64,000 bases of DNA from Salinisphaera sp. (lineage in GTDB: Bacteria > Pseudomonadota > Gammaproteobacteria > Nevskiales > Salinisphaeraceae): positions 30,604 through 94,603 of the forward strand of contig NZ_PBYA01000042.1 of the NCBI RefSeq assembly GCF_002729955.1. Direction: 5' to 3'. This document shows, one piece after another, positions 29,738 through 38,718 of this stretch. The position numbers and the translations under genes were made by a program. Position 1 is the stretch's first letter; every line of letters begins with the position of its first letter. The notes under the pieces are model-generated. The model ran no database searches. It worked only from the letters and a program-made list of their open reading frames with translations, and had not been told where the DNA came from.

Positions 29738-30408
29738 CTCGCTTGGCTGCCGTAGGTCGTATGCAGATAGCGCACGATATCGGCAGATTCGTACATGCGC
29801 GTGTCGGTATTCGGGTCGATGAGATAGGGCCCCTGCAGGCGGCCGGTTTCTTCCTGCATGGCCTTGCGGTTACGCCCTTCGACCGGCGTATCGGCAAAAA
29901 ATTTCTCGCGGACCCAGGGCGGGCCCATATCGGCGTTCACCGCCTTGCCCATATTGCGCAGCACATAGGCCAGCTCCAGTTCGCAGAGCGCTTCGCGCAC
30001 GATGCGTGAAAACGGGCTGGACTCGAAGCTGTAAAGCTCAAGCGGCTGCGCGGGCGAGCTCGCGGTACCCCCGCGAGCGTTCGTGCCGGCAAAACCGCGC
30101 AGCGCGCTCGCCGCGCTGGAGCCGAGCTGGGCGCGCAGGCCTGGCGCCTTCGCCTCGCGCCGACGCCCGGTGGCATAGTGTTTGCGCAGATGGGCGATGA
30201 TGTCGGCGGACTCATAGAGCACGTCGCCGGTGTTGTCGTCGACCAGCAGCGGGAACTGGGCACGGCCGCCGATGCGCTCGGCCTCGGGGCGCCAGCGCGT
30301 GCCGCCGCGCGGGCAGGGGTGGATCATCACGTCCAGGTCCAGCTCGGTCAGCGCTTCGCGCACCAGCCGGCAGAACGGGCAACCTTCGTATTCGTAGAGT
30401 TTGAGCAT
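29734..30408 (-). CDS. Tandem glutathione S-transferase N-terminal (thioredoxin-fold) domain protein
   Basis: The 224 residues from the ATG at 30408 contain two glutaredoxin-like/GST-N domains in tandem. Domain 1 starts LKLYEYEGCPFCRLVREAL, with a CxxC site near residue 10. Domain 2 starts ELYSFESSPFSRIVREALCELEL near residue 122, where the site has become SPFS. Each domain ends in YESADII(A/V)xL, the glutathione-binding ES(A)DI motif. No GST C-terminal helical domain follows. The likely role is thiol redox or glutathione binding. It overlaps the downstream glycine-zipper gene by four bases. Confidence 0.82.
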   Translation of the reverse strand: MLKLYEYEGCPFCRLVREALTELDLDVMIHPCPRGGTRWRPEAERIGGRAQFPLLVDDNTGDVLYESADIIAHLRKHYATGRRREAKAPGLRAQLGSSAASALRGFAGTNARGGTASSPAQPLELYSFESSPFSRIVREALCELELAYVLRNMGKAVNADMGPPWVREKFFADTPVEGRNRKAMQEETGRLQGPYLIDPNTDTRMYESADIVRYLHTTYGSQAR

Positions 30409-30968
30409 TGTCTCCGGCTGACGCGATGTGCGTGCCGCCCTAGGGCGTGTCGTCATGAGATAAGGCGGCGCATCGGCGGCCAAGCCGCGGCAAGACAAGG
30501 CATCGCGAGCGTCGCGTGGTGATGCCACGTAAGCGAGCGATAACGCCGAATTGCCGCGGCTTGGCCGTCGACCCTCCGGGTTGTCCGCGCCGGACGCGCC
30601 ATGCGGCGTTGCGGACCTTGACCGTGGGCCCGCCACGCTCGGCGGCCCGCGCCTTGCCTGACACGCCCGGCGCGGGCAATGCGACGTCATATCTCATGAT
30701 GACACGCCCTTGTACCACGCCAACCGCGGGCCGTGCTCGCGAGCGTGGACGTGAGTGCATTGATCAACTGCATCCCGGCGCCTCTTCGTCTTGGAAATCT
30801 CTGCATAACCTCTCGCCGCTCGCGACAGGTTGTACAGAGATTCCCTCCAAAACGCGTATTTTACGCGCGCTTGCATGCACGAAGCTGAACGCCGCGACTT
30901 GTCGCCGCGCGCGCTGCTGGCCAGAATCCACGGCCCGCGCCACACTCTGCATGAATCGGGCCGATACG
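30409..30968. other. Gene-free region carrying a MITE-like element
   Basis: These 560 bp lie between the divergent tandem-GST and queA genes. The MITE-like element occupies 30442-30710. The remaining 258 bp before queA hold moderately AT-rich sequence, including TTGTACAGAG and TACGCG, which may contain the queA promoter, but no clear -35/-10 pair stands out. Open frames reading through it have no support as genes. Confidence 0.6.
30442..30710. mobile_element. 269-bp MITE-like element with 21-bp terminal inverted repeats
   Basis: The left end AGGGCGTGTCGTCATGAGATA (30442-30462) matches the complement of the right end (30690-30710) at 20 of 21 positions. Inside, GGCCAAGCCGCGGCAA (30478-30493) is perfectly mirrored at 30551-30566. 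Further small hairpins follow, for example CGTGG-TGATG-CCACG and GCCCGCGCC / GGCGCGGGC. There is no transposase frame, so it would be non-autonomous. I see no clear target-site duplication. Confidence 0.75.
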
Positions 30969-31997
30969 ATGGACAAGTACGACTTCGACTACGACCTGCC
31001 GGCTACGGCCATCGCCCAGCAGCCGCTGGCCGAGCGCAGCGCCTCGAAGCTGCTCAGCCTCGACCGGCATACGGGCGCACTCGTCGATGGCCGGATCAGG
31101 CAGCTGGTCGATCGCCTGGCGCCCGGCGATCTGATCGTATTCAACGATACCCGCGTGCTCGCCGCCCGCCTGTTCGGGCACAAGGCCAGCGGCGGCGCGG
31201 TGGAGGTGATGCTCGAGCGCATCCTCGACTCCAGCCGTATTTCGGCCAAGATCCGGGCCAACAAGCCGCCACGGGCGGGCACCGTGATCGAGATCGGTAC
31301 CACAACGCTACAGGTCGAAGCTCGCGAAGGCGAGCTGTATACGCTCATTCACACGGCCGGCGACAGCATTGCCGACATGCTCGACACCCACGGCCACGTG
31401 CCGCTGCCACCCTATATCCGGCGCGAGGATACGCCCGCCGATCGCAGCCGCTACCAGACGGTCTGGGCGCGGCACGACGGCGCCGTGGCCGCGCCCACCG
31501 CGGGGCTGCATTTTGACGAGGCCCTGCTGGCCGCGCTCGAGCAACGCGGCGTGGAATTCGGCTATGCCACGCTGCATGTGGGTTCGGGTACCTACCAGCG
31601 TCTGCGCGAGGGCGACCTGGCCGAGCAGCGCCTGCACGCCGAACGCGTACACGTGCCGCCCGTGCTATGCGAACAGATCGCCGCGGCCAAGGCGCGTGGG
31701 GCGCGCGTGGTCGCGGTCGGCACCACCGTGGTGCGCAGCCTGGAAAGTGCGGCCCGCCAGCCGGGCAGCGAAGGGCGTATCGCCCCCTTCGAGGGCGAAA
31801 CCGCGCTGTTTCTCAAACCCGGCGACGCCTTTCACGTGGTCGATGCGATGGTCACCAATTTTCATGAACCGCAGTCGAGCCTGCTGATGCTGGTCAGCGC
31901 CTTCGCCGGGCGCGAGAACGTATTCGCGGCCTACGACCATGCCAAGCGCTCGGGCTATCGGTTTCTCAGCTACGGCGATGCGATGTTCATCGGCTGA
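30969..31997 (+). CDS. queA: S-adenosylmethionine:tRNA ribosyltransferase-isomerase
   Basis: This enzyme transfers and isomerises the ribosyl group of SAM onto preQ1-tRNA to make epoxyqueuosine. The ATG at 30969 (MDKYDFDYDLPATAIAQQPL) gives 342 residues. The conserved segments are FNDTRVLAARLFG, VAAPTAGLHFDEALL, LHVGSGTYQR, VGTTVVRSLES and TNFHEPQSSLLMLVSAFAG. The usual neighbour tgt does not follow; the next gene is on the opposite strand 17 bp away. Confidence 0.97.
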   Translation: MDKYDFDYDLPATAIAQQPLAERSASKLLSLDRHTGALVDGRIRQLVDRLAPGDLIVFNDTRVLAARLFGHKASGGAVEVMLERILDSSRISAKIRANKPPRAGTVIEIGTTTLQVEAREGELYTLIHTAGDSIADMLDTHGHVPLPPYIRREDTPADRSRYQTVWARHDGAVAAPTAGLHFDEALLAALEQRGVEFGYATLHVGSGTYQRLREGDLAEQRLHAERVHVPPVLCEQIAAAKARGARVVAVGTTVVRSLESAARQPGSEGRIAPFEGETALFLKPGDAFHVVDAMVTNFHEPQSSLLMLVSAFAGRENVFAAYDHAKRSGYRFLSYGDAMFIG

Positions 31998-32014
31998 TCA
32001 CCGCTGCAGCGCGT

Positions 32015-32809
32015 CTAAACCGCGCGCCCCAGTCCCACGCGTCGCACCCAGGCTTCGATCAGGCTATAGGCGCCAAAGGCGAGCACGCCGGCGCCCAGCG
32101 CACCGAGCATGAGCCGGCCGTAGCTTTGCTGCTGTACCCAGAGCATCACGCCTTCGATGCCCCGCGCCTCGGAGGCATCGAGCGTCAGCGCGGCGTTGAT
32201 CACGAACACGCCGATGCCCACGAACAGCAGCCCGCGGGCGATCAGCCCGACCCGGCTGACGGGGTCAATCCAGCGCATGGCCGCGGCCGAGGCATCGAAC
32301 CAGCGCCTGAAACCGGCGGTCCAGCCCTTGTGGATATGGGCGATGCCGGCCCCGGCGATGATCACGCCGCCGAGAATGACCAACGCGGGGCCGAACGGCC
32401 AATCCAGCGTGCGCGACACCGCGCTCTGTACCGGCTTGCTTGAGCTGTCGCTCAGGCGCATGGCGATCTCGACACAGCCGTAGGCCAGCGATGCATGCAT
32501 GATCGCACTGACCAGCAGTCCGATACGCACCACCAGCCCCCCCGGCTTCCAACCGTGGCCATCCACGTCCAGCGAGGTCTGGACCAGCCGCCATAAGCTG
32601 TAGGCCGCCAGGCCCACGGCCAGCCCGATCAAGGCGATCTGGCCACCGGAATGGGTACTGATTTCGCGCATCGCGCCGCGTACATCGCGGGCCTGTTCGA
32701 ACTCCAGCGCAGCGTTGATCGCCAGCAGACCGACGGTCACATAGACCAGTCCGCGTGCGGCATAGCCGATACGTGCAATCCAGCGCACGCCGGCACGGGT
32801 ATAAGTCAT
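32015..32809 (-). CDS. DUF1206 membrane protein
   Basis: This 264-residue integral membrane protein consists of three internally similar two-helix units. Each starts with an Arg-Gly pattern: IARIGYAARGLVYVTVGLLAINAAL, VVRIGLLVSAIMHASLAYGCVEIA and VSRVGLIARGLLFVGIGVFVINAAL. That triplication is characteristic of DUF1206. The function of the family is unknown. It is convergent with queA and divergent from the PAP2 phosphatase gene. Confidence 0.85.
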   Translation of the reverse strand: MTYTRAGVRWIARIGYAARGLVYVTVGLLAINAALEFEQARDVRGAMREISTHSGGQIALIGLAVGLAAYSLWRLVQTSLDVDGHGWKPGGLVVRIGLLVSAIMHASLAYGCVEIAMRLSDSSSKPVQSAVSRTLDWPFGPALVILGGVIIAGAGIAHIHKGWTAGFRRWFDASAAAMRWIDPVSRVGLIARGLLFVGIGVFVINAALTLDASEARGIEGVMLWVQQQSYGRLMLGALGAGVLAFGAYSLIEAWVRRVGLGRAV

Positions 32810-32908
32810 TGATTCGCCCTTTCGAGCCCCCTGGGCTCATGGATTCGCGTCACATGCCTGTAACACCGTCGGTATACTCGCCCCACGCTTAAACCCCGCG
32901 GTATTCCC

Positions 32909-33784
32909 ATGACGCCACTGCCATTCTGGCAATTGCTGCTCGGCTTTGTCTGCCTGCTCGTTGTCGGCCATATCGTGGCCTGGTGGCTCTGGCGCGCACT
33001 GGAATTCTCGGGGCCACGCCTGGGCCGGGGCCTCACCGGCCTGGCCTATCGACGCAAGTTTCTGGCCAGTCTGCAACGCCGTGCGCCGAAAACGACGCGT
33101 CTGATCGGCGCGCGTCTGAGCGTCGATCGGTTTTCCGGCCTGCCCCTGACGCTGTTCGTCGGGCTCGCACTATATCTGATCGTGCTCGCCGCGGGCCTGC
33201 TCGAAGACCTGTTCGAAGGCGAGGAACTCGTTCAGTTCGACCAGCACGTCAACGAGGCACTGGCCGTACTGCGCGATCCGCACTTTCTCAAGCTCGTCAA
33301 CGGCATCACGTCCCTGGCCAATCTGGAAACGCTGGTGGCGATCACGATCGTATCCATCGGCTTTCTGTGGGCGCATCGGCGCTTGAGCTACATCCCGGGG
33401 CTGCTGCTGACCGTGATCGGCTCGCAGTCGATTGCCTATATAGGCAAATACGCCATCGACCGCGACCGCCCCGATTTCCTCACCTTCGCCAGCGCCAGCA
33501 CGCCGTCGTTTCCCAGCGGCCATGCCACCGGCGCGATCGCCGTCTACGGCTTCATCGTTTATGCCATCGCCCGCGACATGCCCGGCGTGCGCCGGCGCTT
33601 CGAACTGGGCTACTGGGGCTGTGCGCTGATCGCCTCGATCGCCGCCAGCCGGGCGATTCTGTCGGTGCATTTCGCCAGCGATATCGCTGCCGGCCTGCTC
33701 GTGGGCGGCTTCTGGCTGCTATCGGGCTTTGCCCTGACCGAATTCCTGCGCCAGCGCAGCGGCGATCTGTTGAGCGCACGGTAA
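32909..33784 (+). CDS. PAP2-family membrane phosphatase
   Basis: This 291-residue integral membrane phosphatase belongs to the type 2 phosphatidic acid phosphatase superfamily. The three catalytic motifs are present: KYAIDRDRP near residue 180, PSGHATGA near residue 201 with the general-acid His, and SRAILSVHFASD near residue 246 with the nucleophilic His. Membrane helices flank them. The substrate may be phosphatidate, phosphatidylglycerophosphate or undecaprenyl pyrophosphate; the sequence does not decide. Confidence 0.9.
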   Translation: MTPLPFWQLLLGFVCLLVVGHIVAWWLWRALEFSGPRLGRGLTGLAYRRKFLASLQRRAPKTTRLIGARLSVDRFSGLPLTLFVGLALYLIVLAAGLLEDLFEGEELVQFDQHVNEALAVLRDPHFLKLVNGITSLANLETLVAITIVSIGFLWAHRRLSYIPGLLLTVIGSQSIAYIGKYAIDRDRPDFLTFASASTPSFPSGHATGAIAVYGFIVYAIARDMPGVRRRFELGYWGCALIASIAASRAILSVHFASDIAAGLLVGGFWLLSGFALTEFLRQRSGDLLSAR

Positions 33785-33823
33785 ACCGAAGCACCCCAGA
33801 CCGCCGCGGCGCGAACGAGAACG

Positions 33824-35611
33824 TTATTTTTCGTCCGCGTGATCGGCTGCGTCGCGCTCGAACTGCTCCTCGAGCTCCTGGGCGGCCTCCATCACCAGCT
33901 TGGCGTAGCGCGTCTCGTCGTCGGCTGCTTCGTAATGCTCGAACAAGCGTTTTTCGTCGTGGCTGCGAAACAGGCGCTTGGCGCGATCGATTTCATCGGA
34001 CTTCAAACCGACCATGCGCATGGCGTCGCCCGCCAGTTCCAGACTGGATAGAAACGTCTCGCGCTGGAGGACGGTGATGCCCAGATCCATCAGCTCGTAG
34101 GCATGGCGACGATTGCGTGCCCGCGCGATGATCTTGAGATGCGGGAAATGCTCGCGCACGGCGCGCGCGGTCGCCAGCGACGCCTCGCGGTTGCCGATGG
34201 CCAGCACGAACACCTTGGCTTCCTCGGCCTTGGCAGCACGCAACAGTTCCAGGCGCGAGGCATCGCCGTAGTAGACCTTGTTGCCGTACTTGCGTACGAA
34301 ATCCACTTGATGAACGTTGATTTCCAGCGCGGTGAAGCCGATGTGCTTGGCGCGCAGCATGCGTGCCACGATCTGGCCCACACGGCCGAACCCGGCGATC
34401 AGCACCGGATGCTCCGAGCCATCCGGCGTATCGAATGTCGGCTCGCTCTTGGGCGTACGCCAGTCGTTGTAGTAGGCCACCAGCTTCACGAACAGCGGTG
34501 TGAGCACCATCGACAGGGTGACCGTGGCCACCAGCAGATCGGCCTCTGCCTGTACGAACAGACCGCCGGCCACCGCCGTCGACAGAATGACGAAGGCGAA
34601 CTCACCGCCCTGGGGCAGAAACGCCGCCAGACCCCGCGATGCGCTCCAGCTCAAACGGTGGCGCCGGGCCAGGATGAACAGAATCGCGGCCTTGACGCCG
34701 ATCAGCCCGAGCGTCAGGCCCAGCAGGAACAGCGGCTGGGCCGCGATCAGCCCGAGGTTGATCGACATGCCCACGGCAATGAAGAACAGCCCCAGCAGCA
34801 GATCCTTGAACGGGTCGACGTTGGCCTCGAGTTCGTGACGATATTCCGAATCGGCCAGCAGCACGCCGGCCACGAAGGCGCCGAGCGCCACCGAAATACC
34901 GGTGGCGTTCATCACCACGGCCGTGCCCACGACGATGAGCAGGGTCATCGCGGTGAAGATCTCGGGCATGCGCGTGGCCGCGACCAGCCGGAAGATCGGG
35001 CGCAGCAGATAGTGGCCGCCCACCACCATCGCGGCCATCACCAGCGCGATCTTGGTCGTCTCCCAGAGCGCGCCGAGAAAACTCACCGATTCGCTGCCGG
35101 AAGACAGCAGCGGCAGCAGCGCCAGAATGGGGATCACCGCCAGATCCTGAAACAGCAGGATGGCGAACGCCGCGCGACCGTGCTTTGCAGTCAGCTCACC
35201 ACGCTCGGCGAGCAGTTGCAGGGCAAACGCCGTGGACGACAGCGCCAGGGCCAGACCGGCCACGATGGCGGGTGCGACCGGTAGCTCCAGCAACAGCGAG
35301 GCGGCGAGCGCGAGCGCGGCCGCACTCAGCCCCACCTGCATGCCGCCCAGACCGATGATGGTCTTGCGCAAGGCCCACAGGCGCCTGGGCTGCATTTCCA
35401 GGCCGATGATGAACAACAGCAGCACGACGCCGAATTCGGCGATATGCAGTACGTCTTCGACCTCGCTGATCAGCCCCAGACACCAGGGCCCGATGACCAC
35501 GCCGGCGCCCAGATAGCCGAGCACCGAACCCAGGCCCAGACGTTGAGCGATCGGCACGGCAACCACGGCCGCGGCCAGAAAGATCGCGATTTCCTCAAGT
35601 AACGGCTCCAC
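33824..35611 (-). CDS. CPA2-family cation:proton antiporter with RCK/TrkA-N domain (KefB/KefC-like)
   Basis: The 595-residue protein has an N-terminal antiporter domain of about 12-13 membrane helices (residues 1-385; for example VLLLFIIGLEMQPRRLW and ALALSSTAFALQLL). A cytosolic RCK/TrkA-N domain follows, with VLIAGFGRVGQIVARML near residue 400 for dinucleotide binding and DASRLELLRAAKAEEA. The Glu/Asp-rich helical tail is typical of KefB/KefC, the glutathione-gated K+ efflux systems. No KefF/KefG ancillary flavoprotein lies beside it, so gating is uncertain. Confidence 0.9.
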   Translation of the reverse strand: MEPLLEEIAIFLAAAVVAVPIAQRLGLGSVLGYLGAGVVIGPWCLGLISEVEDVLHIAEFGVVLLLFIIGLEMQPRRLWALRKTIIGLGGMQVGLSAAALALAASLLLELPVAPAIVAGLALALSSTAFALQLLAERGELTAKHGRAAFAILLFQDLAVIPILALLPLLSSGSESVSFLGALWETTKIALVMAAMVVGGHYLLRPIFRLVAATRMPEIFTAMTLLIVVGTAVVMNATGISVALGAFVAGVLLADSEYRHELEANVDPFKDLLLGLFFIAVGMSINLGLIAAQPLFLLGLTLGLIGVKAAILFILARRHRLSWSASRGLAAFLPQGGEFAFVILSTAVAGGLFVQAEADLLVATVTLSMVLTPLFVKLVAYYNDWRTPKSEPTFDTPDGSEHPVLIAGFGRVGQIVARMLRAKHIGFTALEINVHQVDFVRKYGNKVYYGDASRLELLRAAKAEEAKVFVLAIGNREASLATARAVREHFPHLKIIARARNRRHAYELMDLGITVLQRETFLSSLELAGDAMRMVGLKSDEIDRAKRLFRSHDEKRLFEHYEAADDETRYAKLVMEAAQELEEQFERDAADHADEK

Positions 35612-35820
35612 CCTGACTCCCTGTCGATCGCCCTCCGGGGCGCTAACTTATTCGCTCGACGTTAAAAACGGCGGACAAGACCCACCGCCTTGTTCGCGGG
35701 TCAATCATAGCGTAGGCATACACGCCTCGAACGGCCGGCGACGCCCGCAGCCGACAACGCACCCGCCAGGCGCGGCAGTTGCTAAGCTCGGCTCAAGGCT
35801 CGAGCGAAACCCCAGCGACC

Positions 35821-37125
35821 ATGAATCAATCCAAGCCCGCCACCGGGGCGGTTGCCCGCCAGCAAGCCATCTACAGCGCCGGCATGTCCGGCAGTCGGCC
35901 GACGGTGCCCACGGACTACGCCGCCCTGGAAGCCGCGGCAGAAAAAGCCATGTCGGAACAGGCCTATGCCTATATCGCCGGCGGTGCGGGCCGGGAATCC
36001 ACCATGGCCGCCAACCGGCGCGCCTTCGAGCGCTGGCGTATCGTGCCGCGCATGCTGCGCGATGTGGAAACACGCGACACGTCTGTCGAACTGTTCGGCC
36101 GGCGCCTGCCCAGCCCCTTTGTGCTGTGCCCGATCGGCGTGCTGGAAATGGCCCATGCCGAGGCGGATATCGCAGTCGCACGCGCGGCCGCCGCGCGCGG
36201 CGTGCCGATGCTGTTTTCCAATCAGGCCAGCCGGTCGATGGAGGATTGCACGGCGGCCATGCAGCAGGTGCAGGCCGACGCGCCGCGCTGGTTCCAGCTG
36301 TACTGGTCGAAGTCCGATGCGCTGGTGGAATCTCTGGTCGCGCGGGCCGAGGCCTGCGGCTGCGAGGCGATCGTGGTGACGCTGGATACCACCCTGCTGG
36401 GCTGGCGCTCGCGCGATCTCGATCTGGCGCATCTGCCGTTTCTGCTCGGACAGGGTATCGCCCAGTACACCTCGGACCCGGTCTTTCGGGCCAGCTTGTC
36501 GGACGTGCCCGACGACGGCCCGCGACCGAAGATCAACACGCGTACGCTGCGCAACGTCATCGCGGCGGCCCGTCATTACCCCGGCTCAAGCCTGCGAGCG
36601 CTGACCAGCGGCCAGGCCCTGGCGGCGGTACGCCAGTTCATTGCCACCTATTCACGCCCGAACATCACCTGGGCGGATCTGGCCTGGCTGCGCCAGCGCA
36701 CGAAGCTGCCGATCGTGCTCAAGGGGGTTCTCGACGGCGAGGATGCCCGCTTGGCGGTCGAACACGGCGTTGACGGGCTGATCGTATCCAACCATGGCGG
36801 CCGCCAGGTCGACGGCGCCCGCGCCAGCCTGGATGCACTGCCGGAAATGGTGGCCGCAGCACCCGATCTGCCGGTGATCCTGGATTCCGGCATTCGCGGC
36901 GGCGCGGACGTATTCAAGGCGCTGGCACTGGGCGCAAGGGCGGTGGGCATCGGCCGGCCCTATGCCTACGGGCTGGCCATCGACGGTGAAGCCGGCGTGG
37001 GGCAGGTGCTGGACAATCTGGCCGCCGATTTCGAGCTGACCATGGCGCTGTCCGGCTGTCGCGATATCGACGCGATTCGGGCCGGCGCGACCCGGCTCGT
37101 GCGCGACGACCACGCCGCGGACTGA
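35821..37125 (+). CDS. FMN-dependent alpha-hydroxy-acid oxidizing protein
   Basis: This FMN-dependent (S)-2-hydroxyacid oxidase family enzyme (lactate oxidase/monooxygenase group) has 434 residues from the ATG at 35821 ([16 protein letters not shown]). [12 protein letters not shown] near residue 62 is the FMN and substrate segment. [14 protein letters not shown] has the FMN Lys, [15 protein letters not shown] has the catalytic His and substrate Arg, and [28 protein letters not shown] binds the FMN phosphate. The length (vs about 380) and the segment around residues 205-245 resemble lactate 2-monooxygenases. The DUF3301 gene follows after 11 bp. Confidence 0.88.
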   Translation: MNQSKPATGAVARQQAIYSAGMSGSRPTVPTDYAALEAAAEKAMSEQAYAYIAGGAGRESTMAANRRAFERWRIVPRMLRDVETRDTSVELFGRRLPSPFVLCPIGVLEMAHAEADIAVARAAAARGVPMLFSNQASRSMEDCTAAMQQVQADAPRWFQLYWSKSDALVESLVARAEACGCEAIVVTLDTTLLGWRSRDLDLAHLPFLLGQGIAQYTSDPVFRASLSDVPDDGPRPKINTRTLRNVIAAARHYPGSSLRALTSGQALAAVRQFIATYSRPNITWADLAWLRQRTKLPIVLKGVLDGEDARLAVEHGVDGLIVSNHGGRQVDGARASLDALPEMVAAAPDLPVILDSGIRGGADVFKALALGARAVGIGRPYAYGLAIDGEAGVGQVLDNLAADFELTMALSGCRDIDAIRAGATRLVRDDHAAD

Positions 37126-37136
37126 GAGGGCCGGCG

Positions 37137-37427
37137 ATGTTCGAGTTCTTTCCCTGGCTGATCGGCCTGGCGTTGGTCGCCCTGTTCTGGTGGCAGTCGC
37201 TGGGCGCGCGCTGGGCGGCCCGCCGGGCGGCGCTGGCCGCCTGCGAGAACGCCGACGTGACGTTCATCGACGAACTCGCCTTCCAGCGCATTTCGCTGGC
37301 GCGCGGCGCGCTCAAACGCCGCTATCGTTTCGAGTTCTACCGCCGCGGCGACCGCCGCTATACCGGCTATGTGGACATGCACGGCCAGCGGGTGGCCCAT
37401 ATCGAGATGGAGCCATACCCGCTGTGA
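37137..37427 (+). CDS. DUF3301 family protein
   Basis: The 96-residue protein has an N-terminal hydrophobic anchor (FFPWLIGLALVALFWW). Conserved features of DUF3301 follow: ACENADVTFIDELAFQRISLARG and RRYRFEFYRRGDRRYTGYVDMHGQRV. The family is restricted mostly to gammaproteobacteria and its function is unknown. It is 11 bp behind the hydroxyacid oxidase gene, probably on the same transcript. Confidence 0.85.
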   Translation: MFEFFPWLIGLALVALFWWQSLGARWAARRAALAACENADVTFIDELAFQRISLARGALKRRYRFEFYRRGDRRYTGYVDMHGQRVAHIEMEPYPL

Positions 37428-37436
37428 TGGTCTCGC

Positions 37437-38012
37437 CTATCCCGCCTGGCGCGGGTCGGTTTCGGCGACGCTGGGTTTGTCCTTGAACCGCTGCTTGAGT
37501 TCGAGCAGGGGCGCATGGCCGGAAAAATCGAACAGCCCGCGCATTTCGGCCCAGTCGACCAGGCAATACAGGCAGATGCTCGGGTAGTGCCATTCGTCGA
37601 ATGCGCCCTCGGCGGCCATCGCCGACAGCGCATCGATGGAGCGCTCGATACGCTCGTGCTGCAGGCCGTAGAACATGATGTCGCTGTCGGTGGCCAGGCC
37701 CGACTTCTTGGACAGGGCGATGGTCACCATCGAGTCGTTGGCGGCATCGATAAGCGTGAGCTGGTTCTCCTGGGCCCAGGACAGATCCGCGAAACCCATT
37801 TTCTGCGACAGATAGCGCGCAATCACGCGCGAGTCGTAGATCGACTGCTCGTCGTCGATGAGCATCGGGATCTTGAGCGCCGGGTTATTGCGACGCAGCT
37901 CGTCGCGATCCGCGCCATAGATATCCAGACTGGCGAACTCGTAGTCGCTACCGCCCAGCAGCAACCGAATACGGCGAACATAGGGCGAAGTCGACGAACC
38001 GATGAGTTTCAT
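37437..38012 (-). CDS. Glutathione S-transferase family protein
   Basis: The 191-residue protein has the GST N-terminal thioredoxin fold (MKLIGSSTSPYVRRIRLLL, with Ser near residue 6-8 at the usual catalytic position, then NPALKIPMLIDDEQSIYDSRVIARYL). A C-terminal helical domain contains YPSICLYCLVDWAEMRG. In this group IYDSRVI replaces the ES(A)xI glutathione motif. The substrate is unknown. It is convergent with the DUF3301 gene. Confidence 0.9.
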   Translation of the reverse strand: MKLIGSSTSPYVRRIRLLLGGSDYEFASLDIYGADRDELRRNNPALKIPMLIDDEQSIYDSRVIARYLSQKMGFADLSWAQENQLTLIDAANDSMVTIALSKKSGLATDSDIMFYGLQHERIERSIDALSAMAAEGAFDEWHYPSICLYCLVDWAEMRGLFDFSGHAPLLELKQRFKDKPSVAETDPRQAG

Positions 38013-38110
38013 GGGCAGGCCTCGTTTGCGCGTGCGAAATAGGGCCCCAGTCTACAAGCTTGCCCGGCTGCGGCTAGACTAGGCCCCAAAGCCTTCACCC
38101 GACCGAGCGC

Positions 38111-38602
38111 ATGAGCCATACGCCCGCCGCCGAGATCACCCTGCGTTTTCTGGCCGAACCCTCCGACGTCAATTTTGGCGGCAACGTGCATGGCGGCAAC
38201 GTCATGAAATGGATCGACCATGCCGGCTATACCTGTGCCGCCAACTGGAGCTCGGCCTACTGCGTGACGGTGTACGTGGGCGGCATTCGCTTTCTCAAGC
38301 CGATCAGCGTGGGCGATCTGGTGGAACTCAAGGCCGAACTCATGCATACCGGGCGCACCAGCATGCATATTTCGGTGAGCGTGCATGCACGCAATCCGCG
38401 CGACCGGCAGCGGCGCTTCACCACCCACTGCATCCTGGTGTTCGTGGCCCTGGGGGACGACGGCAAACCGGTACGCGTACCCGCCTTCGAGCCCGAGAGC
38501 GAACACAGCAAACGCTTGAATGCCTATGCCAAGCGCATGATCGAACTGCGTGAACAGCTGCGCGCCGAGTCGCGGTCCTTTCTTGACGTCATGGAAGGCT
38601 GA
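38111..38602 (+). CDS. Acyl-CoA thioesterase (hotdog fold, YciA-like)
   Basis: The 163-residue hotdog-fold thioesterase begins MSHTPAAEITLRFLAEPSDVNFGGNVHGGNVMKWIDHAG (quoted in two halves of the conserved helix region). The catalytic Asp lies in KWIDHAG near residue 36, and the strands GIRFLKPISVGDLVEL and RTSMHISVSVHARNP follow. This fits the YciA/acyl-CoA hydrolase group with broad acyl-CoA specificity. The opgD gene follows on the same strand after 116 bp. Confidence 0.9.
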   Translation: MSHTPAAEITLRFLAEPSDVNFGGNVHGGNVMKWIDHAGYTCAANWSSAYCVTVYVGGIRFLKPISVGDLVELKAELMHTGRTSMHISVSVHARNPRDRQRRFTTHCILVFVALGDDGKPVRVPAFEPESEHSKRLNAYAKRMIELREQLRAESRSFLDVMEG

Positions 38603-38718
38603 ACCGTTGTCGCCAGGCGCAGACCGCACCCGCCTTTGCAGCCACCGACCGGTGCGCCGCTGACGGAACCCTCGGCGGCGGCGCCTGTCTTGTCTTTCGA
38701 ATTCACGAAGAGTGCCCC

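Noticed and set aside
30516..30968. Upstream extension of the queA frame
   Set aside because: Runs through the MITE-like element; QueA similarity begins at MDKYDFDYDLP (30969).
35658..35704. Possible fourth copy of the dispersed palindromic repeat (GTTAAAAACGGCGGAC ... GCGGGTCAAT)
   Set aside because: Ends are similar but the stem arms do not pair as in the other copies; similarity too weak to claim.
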